A stretch of 64,000 nt of DNA. It comes from Adiantum capillus-veneris (taxonomy: Eukaryota > Streptophyta > Polypodiopsida > Polypodiales > Pteridaceae). The translations under genes and the position numbers were made by a program. Numbering within the stretch: position 1 is the first letter of the stretch; each line of letters starts with the position of its first letter. Shown piece after piece: positions 33,455 through 45,584 of this stretch. The DNA lies in NCBI GenBank assembly GCA_014529385.2, contig CM043947.1, positions 115,957,587-116,021,586 on the forward strand, read 5' to 3'. The notes beneath the pieces are model-generated. The model ran no database searches. It had not been told where the DNA came from and saw only the letters and a program-made list of their open reading frames with translations.

Positions 33455-34500
33455 TTTTAGTCTATTTCCTTAAGAAACACATTCCCAAGTTTTTAAAAAA
33501 GGGAAACGGACCGTTTATCATTGAAGATATATCTCCAAGTGGAGCAGTAAAATTGTCCACCCTAGATGGTGAACCAATGGCTAATTGGATTAGTGGATGT
33601 CGTTTAAAGAAATACAATTTTCCGCTAATCAATGGATTGCTAGAAAGAATGCATGCAGCCAAGAAAAGAAAAATTAAACGGCAACAGGTTATTGATGAAG
33701 CCCAAGAGGAAGCTCGGCTTTGGGTACTCAAACAAAAATCTGCTCTCACGAATCAGCACATATCGATTCCTATCAACACTCTCGAAATAGATGACCGGAA
33801 ATGGGAATTACCTAACGATGCAGTTTCAACAGATGATGACTGGTTAGACGGAATGGACCTGCGCATCAAATTACAGTTCAACAATCATAGCACCAATGCT
33901 TTGGTCCATGCAAGAGCTAGAGTAAATGCAGTCATTTATTCCACGTACAAGAAGGCAACAAGTTAAACATTGACAGCAGGAATAGGGACAATCAAAGGAT
34001 GCAACAAGAACCCAACCCCAACATTGGGAGGATTCAACTTGAACGTGATAGTACATGGATGTTCATGTCCTCATCAGTTTCTATGCTTACCAGATGAACA
34101 CATGAATGAGATGAGGATTCTTGGAATTCCCTGGATGCGAACATACAAAGCAGTACCAGATTGGGATACAAATCAGCTCAAGCTATCACCTAAAGGCGGG
34201 CAACTCATTGTTCCAATTGCACCAACCAAGGAGGAATGGAAAGGAAGCAATCTACAGACCAAGCCACGGAGTAATTAATCTTCTGCACCCACTTGACGAG
34301 AAAATGCTACAAGTAGCATACAAGGAGTCATACAAATTTGGGTACGAAAAGTACAGCTTAAGCATAAGCCTATTCAAATCTGGGTACCTAAAACTTCACC
34401 GACAAAACAAAAGAAGGTTCCAAGGGTTAAAACACAGAGACGAGCATCTCCAAGAAAGGAACCTAACTTGAAATGGATTTGGAAGAAAAAAGAGCACTTA
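33455..34500 (+). pseudogene. Integrase C-terminus and 3' open region of the Ty3 element
   Basis: VLVYFLKKHIPKFLKKGNGP and ISGCRLKKY are the integrase C-terminal barrel. The frame continues to 33963 with a hydrophilic region containing KRQQVIDEAQEEAR and ELPNDAVSTDDDW. Overlapping fragments at 33970-34471 suggest a further 3' reading frame, as in Tat-type elements, which I do not recognise. Confidence 0.6.
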
Positions 34501-34560
34501 TCTTATCCATAAACCGTAAAACCAATCAAGAAATGGCGAGTTAAGTCTCAAAAGATTCCA

Positions 34561-35714
34561 TGTCACGGGAACCGAATAATGGAGATCGATAGCAAAAGAT
34601 AGAGAAAGAGATCTTTGTATTGATGAATCTTTGTAGAGTTTTGATACAACAGAGGAGCAAAATATATGGGCGCACTCCGTTGTACGGAGCTCGAACCTCC
34701 CGACCACCCCCGAGCTTCAATTCGCTTGCATGCAGCGTCTCACTCGCACTCGCACTCTCACTCGCACTCGCACTCTCACTCTCACTCGCACTCACACTCG
34801 CACTCGCACTCGCAGAAGAAGAGATCGGTGAATGATTCCCAAACACACCACCCGTCGTGCTTTTATCCTTCTTTTCCTCGAAAAGCCTGCATGATTTTTG
34901 CACCAAGTATACCTGCGAGAATAATATAAGAACGTGATCGCTAAGCGATCCATAAAGGTTAGATTTTTATCATGACACTTTGCACAGATCCGGTTTCACA
35001 CACTGATTTCTGCATCGCCTACAAAATAGTGAAAAGAACATACTCGTGCAACCAATTCAACATGATAATCAAAGTAAAAAAACATAATTTTATACCTTCA
35101 TAATCTCAATTGCAATACTCTACCATGAAGAAACAATCCACTTCTTGGTTGATAGCATGGAGAGCTGTATGATGTTGTATGTCTGTCTGTCCCTGTGTAT
35201 ACTACACTGCTGCTGCCTTCTATTTGTTTTCATCATAACTTCTACAAACGAACTCAGAACAGAGCAATCGAGGTACTCAAAACGACGGGAATAGGTCTGG
35301 TCTACAAGACAGCGAAGACAGAATTGCGAAAAAAGTCTCTGTTTGGCTAAAAACGCAACTTTTAGGTCGCGACTCATAAAACCTCTATTTTTGGGTCTTC
35401 ACTACTTTTACAACTTATTTTAAGCATATCCATGCATTTTAATCTAAAACACATAAATATAAAACATTGATATTAATAAAAATCTCAATTTTACTGTTCA
35501 TAGACAGACTATCTATTATTCATTAATCTTTATCAAATCCGTCTTTAGTGTATTATTTAAAAAAAAGAATATATGTTCTCTCTTAATATATCAACTCATT
35601 CGTATAAGCTCTATTTAATAGACTATTCAACAATCTTTCAAATCGTGCTAACGAAAGATATGCCCTGCTACATTCTTTTCGACTTTAAGAACTTCAAAGA
35701 CTAGTCCTATTACA
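34561..35714 (-). repeat. Left LTR of the inverted-LTR element (1,154 bp, reversed)
   Basis: It runs TGTCACGGGAACC ... CCTATTACA and is the reverse complement of 37428-38558 at high identity. It contains a (CACTCG)n microsatellite at about 34739-34816. It directly abuts RNase H coding sequence at its U3 end, an arrangement not found in a normal LTR element. Confidence 0.92.
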
Positions 35715-37387
35715 TTTGGTATCAAGCTGTTGTTCATGCATTGAAGCATTGGCGTCATCTCTTGCTTGGTATAAAATTTGAATTGCGTACTGATCATCAA
35801 AACTTGAAGTATATTTTCACTCAGCCATTGTTAAATAACAAACAAAAAAGTTGGATTGAATTGCTGGCTGAGTATGAATTTGATTTGAAGTATTTGTGTG
35901 AAAAAGAAAATAAAGTTGCAGATGCATTGAGTCGTAGGCCCATGTGTAATTTGTTGACTGTTGTGCGATCCAATTTGATTGATGAGATACATACTGAAGT
36001 TGAAAATGATTCCTTTTATATGCCTATTTTGAAATTCTTGCGTGAGAATATTGGTGAGATGTATGAAAACAGATATCACTTGTATAAGGAAAATCTGTAT
36101 TGTTATGACCGCTTGTGTATTCCTGCAAATTCTTCTTTTAAGAGTCAAATTCTGCATGAGTATCATAATTCACCTTTTTTCTGGTCATCCTGGATTAAAT
36201 AAGACATATGAAAAGATTAAAACCTTATTCTTTTGGCCGCGTATGAAATTGGATGTTAAGAATTATGTGTGTGAGTGCTTTCAATGTCAACAAGTTAAGA
36301 TTAAGCATAAGAGGATGCCTGGTGACCTTCAACCCTTAGACATTCCTTTACAGAAGTGGGAGTGTATATCCATGGACTTTATCATTAGACTTCCTACTAC
36401 TCGTGGAGGGTATGATTCGATCTTTCTGGTGGTAGATAGACTCACAAAACAAGCTCCATTTTTTCCTGTAAAAATAACTGATACTGCATTGACCATTGCA
36501 TACTTGTTTATGAAAGAGATATTTCGTTTGCATGGCATGCCCAAGAGCATAGTGTCTGACAGAGATTCTACGTTCACTTCTCATTTCTGGAGAGCGACTT
36601 TTGACTCTATAGATACCCAGTTACGCATGTCTAATGCTTTCCATCCTCAAACCGATGCGGAAATGGAGAGAGTGAATCGTATTTTAGAAGACATGTTACG
36701 AATGTATGTCAATGAAAACCAATCTAATTGGAATGAATATTTGCCTTTGGTTGAATTTGCATACAACAGTTCATATCATTCATCTATTAGGATGACTCCG
36801 TTTGAGGCAATGTATGGCTATAACTATCCCACACCTATAAATTTTCTTAGCTCGAGGAATAAGGTAGAACTGTCACGTGAGATGCTTGAGAAAATGGATA
36901 ACGAGTTGGCCAAAATCAAGGGGAATATTAGAGAATCTCAAAAGAGACATAAATTGTATTATGACAAGAAACATCGTGTTGTGGAGTATGAAACTAGTGA
37001 TATAGTTTTCTTAAAGGTCATTCTTGAAAAGTCTCATTTGATTCTTGGAAAGGATAGAAGATTGTCTCCATGATTTGCTGGGCCATTTAAAATTTTGAAG
37101 CGCATTGGTTCATTACCTTACAAATTGGAATTGCCTTCTCATGTTAAAGTGCATCCTGTATTTCATGTGAGTATGTTCCTAATGTGCATCATGTTTTACA
37201 AAACAACTCTAAGTTGAAAGATGACGGACCATTGACTGTAGAACCAGACTTAGTACTAGATAGGCGTTTTAAACATCTGAGAAATAGAGACATTGTGGAA
37301 GTTTTGGTTAAGTGGCAAGACTATCCAGTAGAGGATGCATCATGGGTTGATCTTAGTGTTTTGCAAAGAGAATTTTCCTCTCTTTAG
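35715..37387 (+). pseudogene. pol: RNase H, integrase and chromodomain fragment of a chromovirus
   Basis: The fragment begins inside RNase H (YQAVVHALKHW, LRTDHQNLKYIF, VADALSRRP). It then shows the HHCC zinc module (SGHPGLNKTYEKIKT, CECFQCQQ), the integrase core with SMDFIIRLP, SIVSDRDSTF and QTDAEMERV, the C-terminal GPFKILKRIG, and a chromodomain (LDRRFKHLRNRDIVEVLVKW, ASWVD) at 37240-37375. A frameshift lies near 36180 and a stop at 37071. Chromodomains steer such elements to heterochromatin. The missing 5' half matches the abnormal left junction. Confidence 0.85.
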
Positions 37388-37427
37388 ACCACCTCTGAGG
37401 ACAGAGTTAATTTTGATAAGGGGAGAA

Positions 37428-38558
37428 TGTAATAGGACTAGTCTTTGAAGTTCTTAAAGTTGAAAAGAATGTAGCAGGGCATATCTTTCGTTAGCATGAT
37501 TTGAAAGATTGTTGAATAGTCTATTAAATAGAGCTTATACGAATGAGTTGAGATATTAAGAGAGAACATATATTCTTTTTTTTTAAATAATACACTAAAG
37601 ACGGATTTGATAAAGATTAATGAATAATAGATAGTCTGTCTATGAACAGTAAAATTGAGATTTTTATTAATATCAATGTTTTATATTTATGTGTTTTAGA
37701 TTAAAATGCATGGGTAGGCTTAAAATAAGTTGTAAAAGTAGTGAAGACCCAAAAATAAAGGTTTTATGAGTCGCGACCTAAAAATTGCGTTTTTAGCCAA
37801 ACAGAGACTTTTTTTGCAATTCTGTCTTCGTTGTCTTGTAGACCAAACCTATTCCCGTCGTTTTGAGTACCTGGATTGCTATGTTCTGAGTTTGTTTGTA
37901 GAAGTTATGATGAAAACAAATAGAAGGCAACAACAGTGTAATATACACAGGGACAGACAGACATACAACATCATACAGCTCTCCCTGCTATCAACCAAGA
38001 AGTGGATTGTTTCTTCATGGTAGAGTATTGCAATTGAGATTATGAAGGTATAAAATTATGTTTTTTTACTTTGATTATCATGTTGAATTGGTTGCACGAG
38101 TATGTTCTTTTGACTATTTTGTAGGCGATGTAGAAATCAGTTTGTGAAACCGGATCTGTGCAAAGTGTCATGATAAAAATCTAACCTTTACGGATCGCTT
38201 AGCGATCACGTTCTTATATTATTCTCGCAGGTATACTTGGTGCAAAAATCGTGCAGGCTTTTCGAGGAAAAGAAGGAAAAAAGCATGATGGGTGGTGCGT
38301 TTGGGAATCATTCACCGATCTCTTCTTCTGCGAGTGCGAGTGCGAGTGCGAGTGAGAGTGCGAGTGCGAGTGCGAGTGAGACGCTGCATGCAAGCGAACT
38401 GAAGCTCGGGGGTGGTTGGGAGGTTCGAGCTCCGTACAATGGAGTGCGCCCATATATTTTGCTCCTCTGTTGTATCAAAACTCTACAAAGATTCATCAAT
38501 ACAAAGATCTCTTTCTCTATCTTTTGCTATCGATCTCTATTATTCGGTTCCCGTGACA
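37428..38558 (+). repeat. Right LTR of the inverted-LTR element (1,131 bp)
   Basis: It starts TGTAATAGG right after a purine tract (AAGGGGAGAA) and ends CCCGTGACA, so it is in the proper 3' position for the pol fragment. It carries a (GAGTGC)n microsatellite at about 38330-38382, shorter than the one in the left copy. TATATTTTGC at about 38453 may be the promoter TATA. Confidence 0.92.
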
Positions 38559-40012
38559 CTCCACCACACCATACTGCACCAAGTATACCAAGCTACCAAT
38601 GGCGAGAAAAAGGTCGACAACAGTCAAAAGTGCTACCAACAGCTCAAGAAATCAACGTGTTGAAGCATCCTGATAGTACAATCAAACAGAGAGCACACAA
38701 GCTACAATATTTTCTCTTTGGAGGACATTAGCAGCAAACCTGGACATCAGAAACCCTTGAGTTAATTACTGAAGACCCAGCTCTTGCACAACATAGTGAT
38801 TTGAATTGCATTGATCTTCAAAGCATGGTAGAGCCAACCACGACTATGCATAGACACGATTGTTCAACCCATGCACACACTCGTCCCGGAGTATGTCATC
38901 TAAGAGGGGTGGAAGGGGACTAAGTATTTAAGGGCAATGTTTGAAGAGAGAGGAAAAAGTTCGATGTTAACATGTGATTTTTAAAAAATTACCTAATAAT
39001 GTCCTTATAATTCATCATGAAGGAAAATTCACTGATAATATCTTCCCGATGAGTGTAAATAGTGTATATACTATCAAAAAATCATCAAAAAATAGTCCTT
39101 TTTGGGTATTTTTCATCATTTTTATCGATATTGAGACTTAAAAGTAGAAAAATCCAACAAAAAATAATAAAGCTGTGTTTTTCAATGGATTTTCTTAATT
39201 ATTGGATTTTCACTTTACTTTTTTAGAGCATTTTGTTATTTTCTTTGATTTTTCAGTAAACAGATCAAAAACTAATAATAAATAGCAAGGAAGCTCAATG
39301 GAAAAACGGAAGACACGATGGTGATCAGAAAGACAAGATGGACAAGCACAAAAATTTTCAATGAAATCAGAAGATGGAAGCAGGAAGCCTAAATTAAACG
39401 GCCAAGCCTACTTTTGCAAAATTCTTGCAGAATAAGCTACAGGAATCCGATCAAGGAAATTTTTGAGTCTAACATAGATTTCATGGCCTAGGACTAATGA
39501 GGGAATCTGGGGAAAATTGGTTTGGGAAGTCCGGGTGTAGATATCCAAGGTAGGCTAAAACCACCTCATTTCCACTTGCGGCCTTTTGCAGAGAGAGCTT
39601 TTCGACCTCTTTCGCGCATCTTCTCCGGAGTCTACAGTTGCCCGTTTTCAGCGCCATCTCACATGAGACATGAGGGGTAGGTTCTTTACTCGTCAATGAT
39701 CCATTTTTTACAGCCGGTAGCTACTCTAAACCCCTAGAACAAACCCTAGAAATCGAGCAGTGCACGAAGACCTACGACCAAAAACTGACCATAGTGGCCT
39801 GTCAGCTCGACCAAATCAGATGGGATTTGAACTGTAGCATGTCCTAACATAAAATAACCTTTATATATATATCATCATTTCACCATTCGGCAAGGGTTGA
39901 GGGGGTCCCCAATAGAAAAGCTAGGTTTTTGGCAAATGCCAAAATTCCGATCTGACTCCACAGATAGCTTGCCTACAAGGTTCATATACAATGTATATAA
40001 TTGGTTTGGTGA
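38559..40012. other. Gene-free segment between two retroelements
   Basis: A purine-rich tract (GAGGGGTGGAAGGGGACT) at 38907-38925 could be the polypurine tract of the 23-34.5 kb element, with its 3' LTR following. I could not match that LTR elsewhere. No coding region is supported. A TATATATA run lies at about 39864. Confidence 0.4.
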
Positions 40013-40888
40013 TGTCATAATAATCGATATCTAATTCTCCTAAATGATTTTCTCATATTAAACTGATCATTTAATGTGGGGAAGTGCCAGGGGAGAAAAA
40101 GCTAGAATATTGGTTAAGTTAGCAGACCGTCCACAGTAGGGATCCAAAGGAGAGAAAATAGGGATCCAAAGGGGGGGCCATCTGCAAAAGAACCATGTGC
40201 AAACAATGGGCTAAAAAGACCCCAAGGTTCAGCCCATTAAGACTTCCAAAATGCTAAGGGTCCAAAATTCAAAGGTTGTGTCCAAAGGTCAAACCTAGGG
40301 GAAATTGGATGCTTTGTGTGTGACTAAAAAAGTCTTTGCAATCCCTACATGGGAGGGGGCGAGCCCTAAAGGTAGGGGATGAGAGAGAAAGCCACACACA
40401 CACACACACACAGGCTCCCTTTACACAAAGGGAATGAGGGACACATGTCAGCTCCCTAGGCCAGATGCCCACAAGGTGTGCCCAATTTCTATTGGATGAC
40501 CCTTGAAGTGGACCAATGAGATTTAGACTAGAGTAAATCTAGTTTAATTAATTTAAAAACATTTAATAAAAGAAACCGATGAGAATTAAGTCTCCTAGAA
40601 GACTATTGGGCAGTCTCCCAAGGGGTCCAATGAGCATTCAGGAGCCTCATGGCTTGCCTGATTCCTATTGGCCAGGAGGCAAAGGGGTCCAATGAGAGTT
40701 TAGTTTAATTATTTAATTACCTAAAGCTCTCACAAAAGGGGAAAGAGGGACACATGTCAAAAGGCTATCACTTATGCTGCTTAATGGTGATTGGCTTGAC
40801 TTGGGGAGAGCCAATGAGGCTGTATCAAGAGTAAATAGCAAGAGGGCTCGCCCAAGAGAGAGAAGGGGCTGATTTTTGCAAGGCATTA

Positions 40889-40922
<34 letters not shown>

Positions 40923-41605
40923 GCTCATGTGTGAAGAAAGAGAAGACTATCTCTTCCCAAGCTTTAATGGAGAACTCATCACCTACTCCAAGCTTGTGAG
41001 ATAGAAGCCTACATCAACACTCTCTTGGCATGTGGATGCAAATCCAACCAAGAGCCAAGCTTCAATGAATTCTCATCTCCTCTACCAAGCTAATTACTAA
41101 GCTAAGCTATGCTAATATGAGTGATTATGTGAGGAGATGTACATCTTTCTCATAAGATACTCCTTCTTTCTCTCAATCTACTCTCATACCCTGCTAGCTC
41201 TCACCATCTTCGAAGGTGTGTGAGGTCTTGGATCTGAGAATGGGGATAATTAAAGTTGTGTTTATTAAGTGTTTTGCTTAGTGCATGAAGTTTCCATCTT
41301 CATTGCACTAGCTAGTCTTGAAGGAACACAAAGAATTGTATTGTACAATGTCTCTCTTGATGGGAGAAACCATAATACAAAGCCTTTTGGAGGGGGGACC
41401 GGCTCCATGAAAATCCGGTCCTCAACTGTTGTCAATAGCTTAATTTCTCTCTCTTTTGAAAGTATTGTTGATGCTATCTAACTAAGTGTCATGCTTTTTG
41501 TTGCTCTCTCCACTCAAGCACATTAGGAATCTATTCTAATGAAATGCCCACTATGTTCATGCTAATTTCCTCTACACATAAGTTATTAGGCCATTAAATG
41601 TTACA
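40013..41605 (+). repeat. 5' LTR of the full-length chromovirus (1,593 bp)
   Basis: It matches 47270-48876 with only scattered differences. It contains two CA microsatellites (about 40394-40412 and 40889-40920). Confidence 0.95.
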
Positions 41606-41606
41606 T

Positions 41607-41618
41607 TGGTATCAGAGC
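41607..41618 (+). promoter_or_regulatory. Primer binding site, initiator-Met tRNA type
   Basis: TGGTATCAGAGC follows the LTR end with one base between. It is the standard complement of the 3' end of plant initiator Met tRNA. Confidence 0.93.
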
Positions 41619-42007
41619 TCAAGGTTTCTCTTTTCTTGCTCAAGAAGGGAGGTCCTCAATCTAGCTACAAATGGTTGGTATTATTAATTGCCTGTGAGTA
41701 AGTAGAATAGGGATTTTTCAGCCTTGTAGTGCGCCTGCCTTTGTGCAGTTAATGGGGCATCACCGTCGAGAGCTATGGTCTTAATAGTGGATTCCTACGG
41801 GGCTTGCCTACGGCTTAACCACTATTGAGCTATTAGAAGCTTGATAGGAGCCGGTGTTGTTTTGGTGTTGAAAGACCCTCTCTTCTATTCCTTGCAATTA
41901 ATGGTATTCGAGCCGCGGGTACAGTAGCTTGAGTGCTTTTTCTAAAGGGGTAAAGAGGAGTAGCAACAAGGGCTTGAAGTGCCAAAGTACACCTAAAAGT
42001 TGTTAGA

Positions 42008-43480
42008 ATGGCTGACAATAGTAAAGAGAGTGAAATTAATGTTGATAACTTTGTTTTTGCTCATGAGCAAGCTACTAATGATGCTTCAATGCTTGTTAAC
42101 TATCTTGTTTCTAGGCTTCAACAAGCCATGGGCAATCCATCTCTCCAAAGTGAAGTGCAACGGAAGCTCCGTGCTCACGGGATTCTTCAAGCTAATCACC
42201 ATGATGAGAGAACACCTAGGAAGCCTCCTTGTGAGACTACCAAAAGAGGTCTCTCTCCGATTCGGGAAGAAGAAGAGAATCCTTATGAAGGGCTCAAGAA
42301 TTTACATCTTGATGATGCATCTCCTTCCCAAAGGAGAAATCAAGAGCCTCCACCGAAGGAATGAGAAAGAAGCAAGTCTCCCGCCACCTCGGCGGAGATG
42401 GCGGGCTAAACGCTCTCTATCACCACCAAAGCGGAGAAGACCATCGTATTCTTCTCCTCACCACAATTCAAAGATGGATGATAAAAAGCAAGAGAAGAAA
42501 AAGGTGAGAAAGAGAACACCCTCTTCTCCAACTTCTTCATCCTCTTCCTCTTATGAAAGCTATGGTGAAGACGACAAAGATAAAGACAAGAAAAAGGTGA
42601 GAAAGAGGTCACCCTCTTCTCCACCTTCTGAAGAAAGTGATGGTGCAACTTTTGAACCATCAAAAAGAAGAGGCCATAGAAAATCCTATGCCGCATGGAA
42701 GAGGTCGTCCAAGCTGAAGAAATTCAAAGAGGGAGGGAAGAGCATCTCTTTACTTACCTATGATGGTACCTTTGGTGCCACGAACAAAGTCTTGGCCTTT
42801 ATCCAGCAATTCGATGCGGCGTTTGGAGATGAGGGCTTCACGGAGTCCTCTAAGCTACGCCATGTAGCTATGCACTTTCAAAAGTCCGCCAGACAATGGT
42901 GGTCTAGCCTATGAGCCAACGGTGAAGCTCCACGAACATGGAAAGCTTTAAGAGCTTCCATTATGAAGCAGTTTTTGGCCACCGATGCCAAAGACAAAGT
43001 ACTCACCGAATGGCGAAGCTTAAAGCTCTCTCCCAATGAATCCATCCACAAATATGTAGACAAGTTTTGGGACTTACAACTCAAAGCCACTGTCTTCAAA
43101 AAGTTGGATTTTGGAGAGCAAAAGCAACAATTTTGTGCAGGCTTAACCGAAGAAATGGCGGAGTATGTCAACTCCCAAAGGCCACGTACCGTATCGGCGG
43201 TAATACACCACACTATGGTGGCCTCTCGAATCAATTTCCAAACGGGGGCAAAAAGAAATAATAAGCCCCCGGAAAACAAGGGTTCCAATGAGCGTAAGGG
43301 GAAGGACAATGTCCAAAAGTCTCCTAAGGGCAACTCCAACAAAGCTAAAGAGAAGGGAGTTTACAAAGGTAAGAATAAACTCTCTCCTGAAGAGCTTGAG
43401 CGTTATCGTAAGGATAACCGATGTTTCAAGTGCGGCGAACAAGGGCATGCGTACTGCGCTTGTCCCCAAAAGCACCACCG
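42008..43480 (+). pseudogene. gag: Chromovirus gag with CCHC knuckle
   Basis: ATG 42008 opens MADNSKESE and runs to a TGA at 42364. The protein continues in another frame from about 42360 (Arg/Ser/Lys-rich, then GKSISLLTYDGTFGATNKV, ARQWWSSL). A stop at 42912-42914 separates this from FLATDAKDKVLTEWRSLKL at 42963. The zinc knuckle CFKCGEQGHAYCAC lies at about 43423-43465. One frameshift and one stop therefore break gag. Confidence 0.85.
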
Positions 43481-44075
43481 GCAAGATCCTCCTAGAGCTT
43501 CCTTGGTTGAAATCCAAGAGGAGGAGACTCACCAAACTCACCACAAAGGATCTCCTCTATGCCATGCTTGGGGAAAGGTAAGAGAACATGATGCTTTTAT
43601 TCTCTTTGACCCTGGTTCTACTCACAATTTTATATCTATGGAGTTAGCCACCAAGCTAGGCATACAATCTTACGAGATGGGAGATGTCCTACCCGCAGAC
43701 AGTGCCTTCAAGGGGCAAGAAGCTTCAGTCACTCCCTTAATTGGGAAATTGAGGCTTCATGTCCAAGGCTATGTGGACAAAGAGGACTTCTTTATCTCTC
43801 CACTCAAACATGAGGATGTAATCCTAGGGGCACCATGGTTTGACCGCCTGGCTGCCGATGTTAAATTTCCTGAAAGGAGAATCTCCTTTAAGTTCAGGGA
43901 AAAAGACATGTATATAGATGCTAAGGAAATGGGTAACACAATTCCCATTGTACATACACCAGCTTTCAACAAGTCAATAAAGAGCTCTATTTCCGTGTAC
44001 ATGATTTTTGTTAAAGATTCTCAAAATGAACCTAATGCTTTAACAAAAGAAAATAAAAGCAACCAAAAGGAATGA
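43480..44075 (+). pseudogene. pro: Chromovirus aspartic protease, active site altered
   Basis: The fold reads AFILFDPGSTHNFISMELA, then EDVILGAPWFDRLAADV. The catalytic D-S/T-G is D-P-G here, which should inactivate the enzyme. The reading ends at a TGA at 44073. Confidence 0.75.
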
Positions 44076-45584
44076 GAGTTATCCAATTTTCTCAAGGGGT
44101 TTCAAGATGTTTTTATTGACGACATCCCTTGTGAGCTACCTCCTAAACGAGGTAATGATGACCATGCAATTGAACTTCTCCCAGGAAGTTCACCGCCTAA
44201 CAAACTTCCTTATAGAGTTTCTCAAGCTCAACAAGAGGAGATTATGCGGCAAGTGCATGAGTTAGTTGAGAAGGGTGTGGTTAGGCCAAGCTCATCTCCA
44301 TTTTGCTCACCTGTGCTATTAGTGCAAAAGAAAGACGGCACATATCGTATGTGTGTCAACTATAGAGCACTAAATAGGATCACTATCAAGAATAGGTTTC
44401 CCGTTCCACGGGTAGAAGACCTATTTGATAAGCTACAAGGATCGACCTACTTTAGTAGGATTGACCTAAAAAGTGGCTATCATCAAATAAGGATAGTTGA
44501 TCAAGACATTGTAAAGACCGCATTTTGCACCACATTTGGTCTTTACGAATATATTGTCATGCCTTTTGGCTTGACCAATGCACCAGCCACATTCAACCGC
44601 TTGATGGAGAAGCTGTTCAGGCCTCATCGAACCTTCACTAGAGTGTTATTTGATGATATTATCATCTACTCTAATTCATTGGAGGAACACAAGTAACACC
44701 TCCAGGTAATATTTCAAGTTTTAAGAGAGAATAAACTTTATGTTAATCGAAAGAAAAGTGAATTTTTCTTGCAAGAGATTCAGTATTTAGGTCATATTAT
44801 CTCTCAAGATGGCATCCAAATGGATCCATCTAAGCTAGAGGTAATATAAGGATGGCCTAAACCAAGGAATCTTCATGAACTAAGAAGCTTTATAGGTATG
44901 TGTGCATACTATAGACGCTTCATAGAAAAGTTCTCACAAATTTTGGGACCATTACATGACCTAACAAAGAAAATTGCTAGGTATACATGGTCTGCTAAGG
45001 AGAACAATGCTTTCGAAAAGCTTATCTCTCCACCTGTGCTTACATTACCGGATCTCTCAAAACCATTTGAGGTCCAATGTGATGCTTGTGGTGATTGCCT
45101 TGGAGCTGTTTTTCTCCAAGAAGGGCATGCCATAGGCTATGAGAGTCGAAGGCTCGACCCTATTGAGCAAGCTCTAGGCATATATGAAAAGGAACTCCTT
45201 GCAGTTCTACATGCCTTAGACTCATGGAAGCACTATTTATTGGGGACTCCTTTCATTCTGCGAACGGATCACCAAAGTCTTAAGTACTTCATGACGCAGA
45301 CCAAGCTCTCTGACAAACAAATGAGGTGGGCAAATTTCCTTTTGCAATTTCATTTTCATATTGCTCACATTGCTGGCAAGAATAATCAAGTAGCCGATGC
45401 ACTCTCAAGACGACCGAGAGTGAATGCGGTTTCCATAGCAACTCACAATGATCTATCTTCACTGATAGATGAGTATGTTATTGATCCTGATTTTAGAGAT
45501 GTGATTTCAGCCCTTGCATTAGGGAAGAAAGAAGAACCATTTACTTTACAAGATGGTTATCATCTCTATGGCAGTAGACTATGA
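44076..45584 (+). pseudogene. pol: Chromovirus reverse transcriptase and RNase H
   Basis: Motifs appear in order: VQKKDGTYRMCVNYRALN, FSRIDLKSGYHQIR, MPFGLTNAPATF, LFDDIIIYS (catalytic DD), then the thumb FIGMCAYYRRF. RNase H has VQCDACGDCLGAVF, YEKELLAVLHAL and LRTDHQSLKYFM. Stops at 44694, at about 44847 and at 45582 break it. Otherwise motif conservation is high. Confidence 0.9.

Larger units (their letters stand above)
34561..38558 (+). mobile_element. Chromovirus fragment with inverted LTRs
   Basis: The unit is reversed LTR, RNase H to chromodomain, purine tract, forward LTR. Both outer ends are the same LTR end (U5, GTGACA). The flanks are TTCCA on the left and CTCCA on the right, matching 4 of 5 bases, so the whole structure may have inserted as one unit. 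The gag, protease and most of reverse transcriptase are missing. Confidence 0.8.

Noticed and set aside
34620-34929. Open frame with a long Ser-His repeat
   Set aside because: It is the translation of the (CACTCG)n microsatellite within the LTR, mirrored in the other LTR.
35711-35730. Primer binding site after the left inverted LTR (TTTGGTATCAAGC)
   Set aside because: The sequence is in frame with RNase H (YQAVVHALKHW), so the similarity to a Met-tRNA primer site is fortuitous.
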